NCBI GenBank assembly: GCA_002102555.1
Contig: MCFL01000125.1
Location: 1 to 64,000, forward strand
Length of the DNA: 64,000 nt
Reading direction: 5' to 3'
From: Catenaria anguillulae PL171
Lineage: Eukaryota; Blastocladiomycota; Blastocladiomycetes; Blastocladiales; Catenariaceae
Positions 63,875 through 64,000 of the stretch are shown piece after piece. The position numbers were made by a program, and so were the translations under genes. Every line of letters starts with the position of its first letter. The first letter of the stretch is position 1. A model generated the notes under the pieces. It worked only from the letters and a program-made list of their open reading frames with translations. It did not search any database and was not told the DNA's origin.

Positions 63875-64000
63875 TTACATCTCCATGGCATCCGCATCCG
63901 CATCGACCGCCATCCCTCCAGCTCCCGCAGCCCCCGCGGCCTCTGCCGCTGCGACTCCCGCCGCCGTCCTGGCCATAATGCCGCCAATTGCGCCCGTGGG
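63875..64000 (-). CDS. Partial Ala/Gly-rich C-terminus of a gene running off the window
   Basis: Reading into the window on the minus strand, an open frame enters at 64000 (PTGAIGGIMARTAAGVAAA) and ends MAVDADADAMEM then TAA at 63875-63877. Alternatively the sequence GAT-GTAAGT at about 63872-63880 is a good splice donor, and the gene continues. The opposite strand is also open from an ATG at 63885. Ala/Gly-rich, acidic-tailed ends occur in many proteins, so no identity is offered. Confidence 0.3.
   Translation of the reverse strand, partial: PTGAIGGIMARTAAGVAAAEAAGAAGAGGMAVDADADAMEM

Overview
The window looks like nuclear DNA of a GC-rich, intron-containing fungus. Most genes carry short GT-AG introns (41 to about 115 nt, with one of 194 and one of 422 nt) and strongly prefer G or C at third codon positions. 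The families include DUF4246 proteins, OFA-type major facilitator transporters, a GCN4/CPC-1-like bZIP regulator, an F-box protein and a secreted GPI-type LPMO-like protein. An animal-type cryptochrome/(6-4) photolyase, a GPCR-like protein, a vacuolin-like SPFH protein and a mitochondrial UGA-type release factor suggest an early-diverging zoosporic lineage such as Blastocladiomycota or chytrids. That placement is inference; nothing in the window proves it.

Layout. 1-1.8 kb: decayed DUF4246 gene cut by the window edge. 2.6-4.8 kb: GCN4-like bZIP gene (minus strand) with four tiny upstream ORFs. 5.2-8.3 kb: a GNAT acetyltransferase and CDC6. 9.3-14.1 kb: two tandem OFA-type transporters. 15.3-19.1 kb: a large low-complexity protein of unknown function. 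20.3-23.3 kb: mitochondrial release factor 2 and a divergent seven-helix protein. 23.5-27.6 kb: SPFH protein, a small coiled-coil protein and RPA3. 27.9-30.8 kb: succinyl-CoA ligase beta subunit and an ITPase (HAM1). 31.6-33.9 kb: intact DUF4246 gene. 34.1-35.9 kb: a mobile element with perfect 224-bp terminal inverted repeats bordered by TA. 37.2-41.5 kb: two more OFA transporters. 41.8-44.1 kb: F-box gene and a third, broken DUF4246 remnant. 44.4-54.4 kb: housekeeping genes (glutathione-dependent formaldehyde dehydrogenase, small zinc-finger protein, cryptochrome/photolyase, PP2C phosphatase, mitochondrial helical protein, dynamitin). 54.9-58.3 kb: a tandem GNAT array with one deleted copy. 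58.7-62.7 kb: a cytochrome P450, the LPMO-like protein and a small unknown gene. 63.9-64 kb: the edge of a further gene.

Two themes stand out. The bZIP leader has the same architecture as the yeast GCN4 translational switch: four upstream AUGs, three of them opening three-codon ORFs. Also, DUF4246 and paired OFA transporters occur twice in the same order and orientation, with decayed copies and a sharp gene-conversion-like tract between distant transporters, so the region has been shaped by duplication. Splice models were made by hand from frame continuity, GT-AG signals, paralogue comparison and family conservation; none is confirmed by transcript data.
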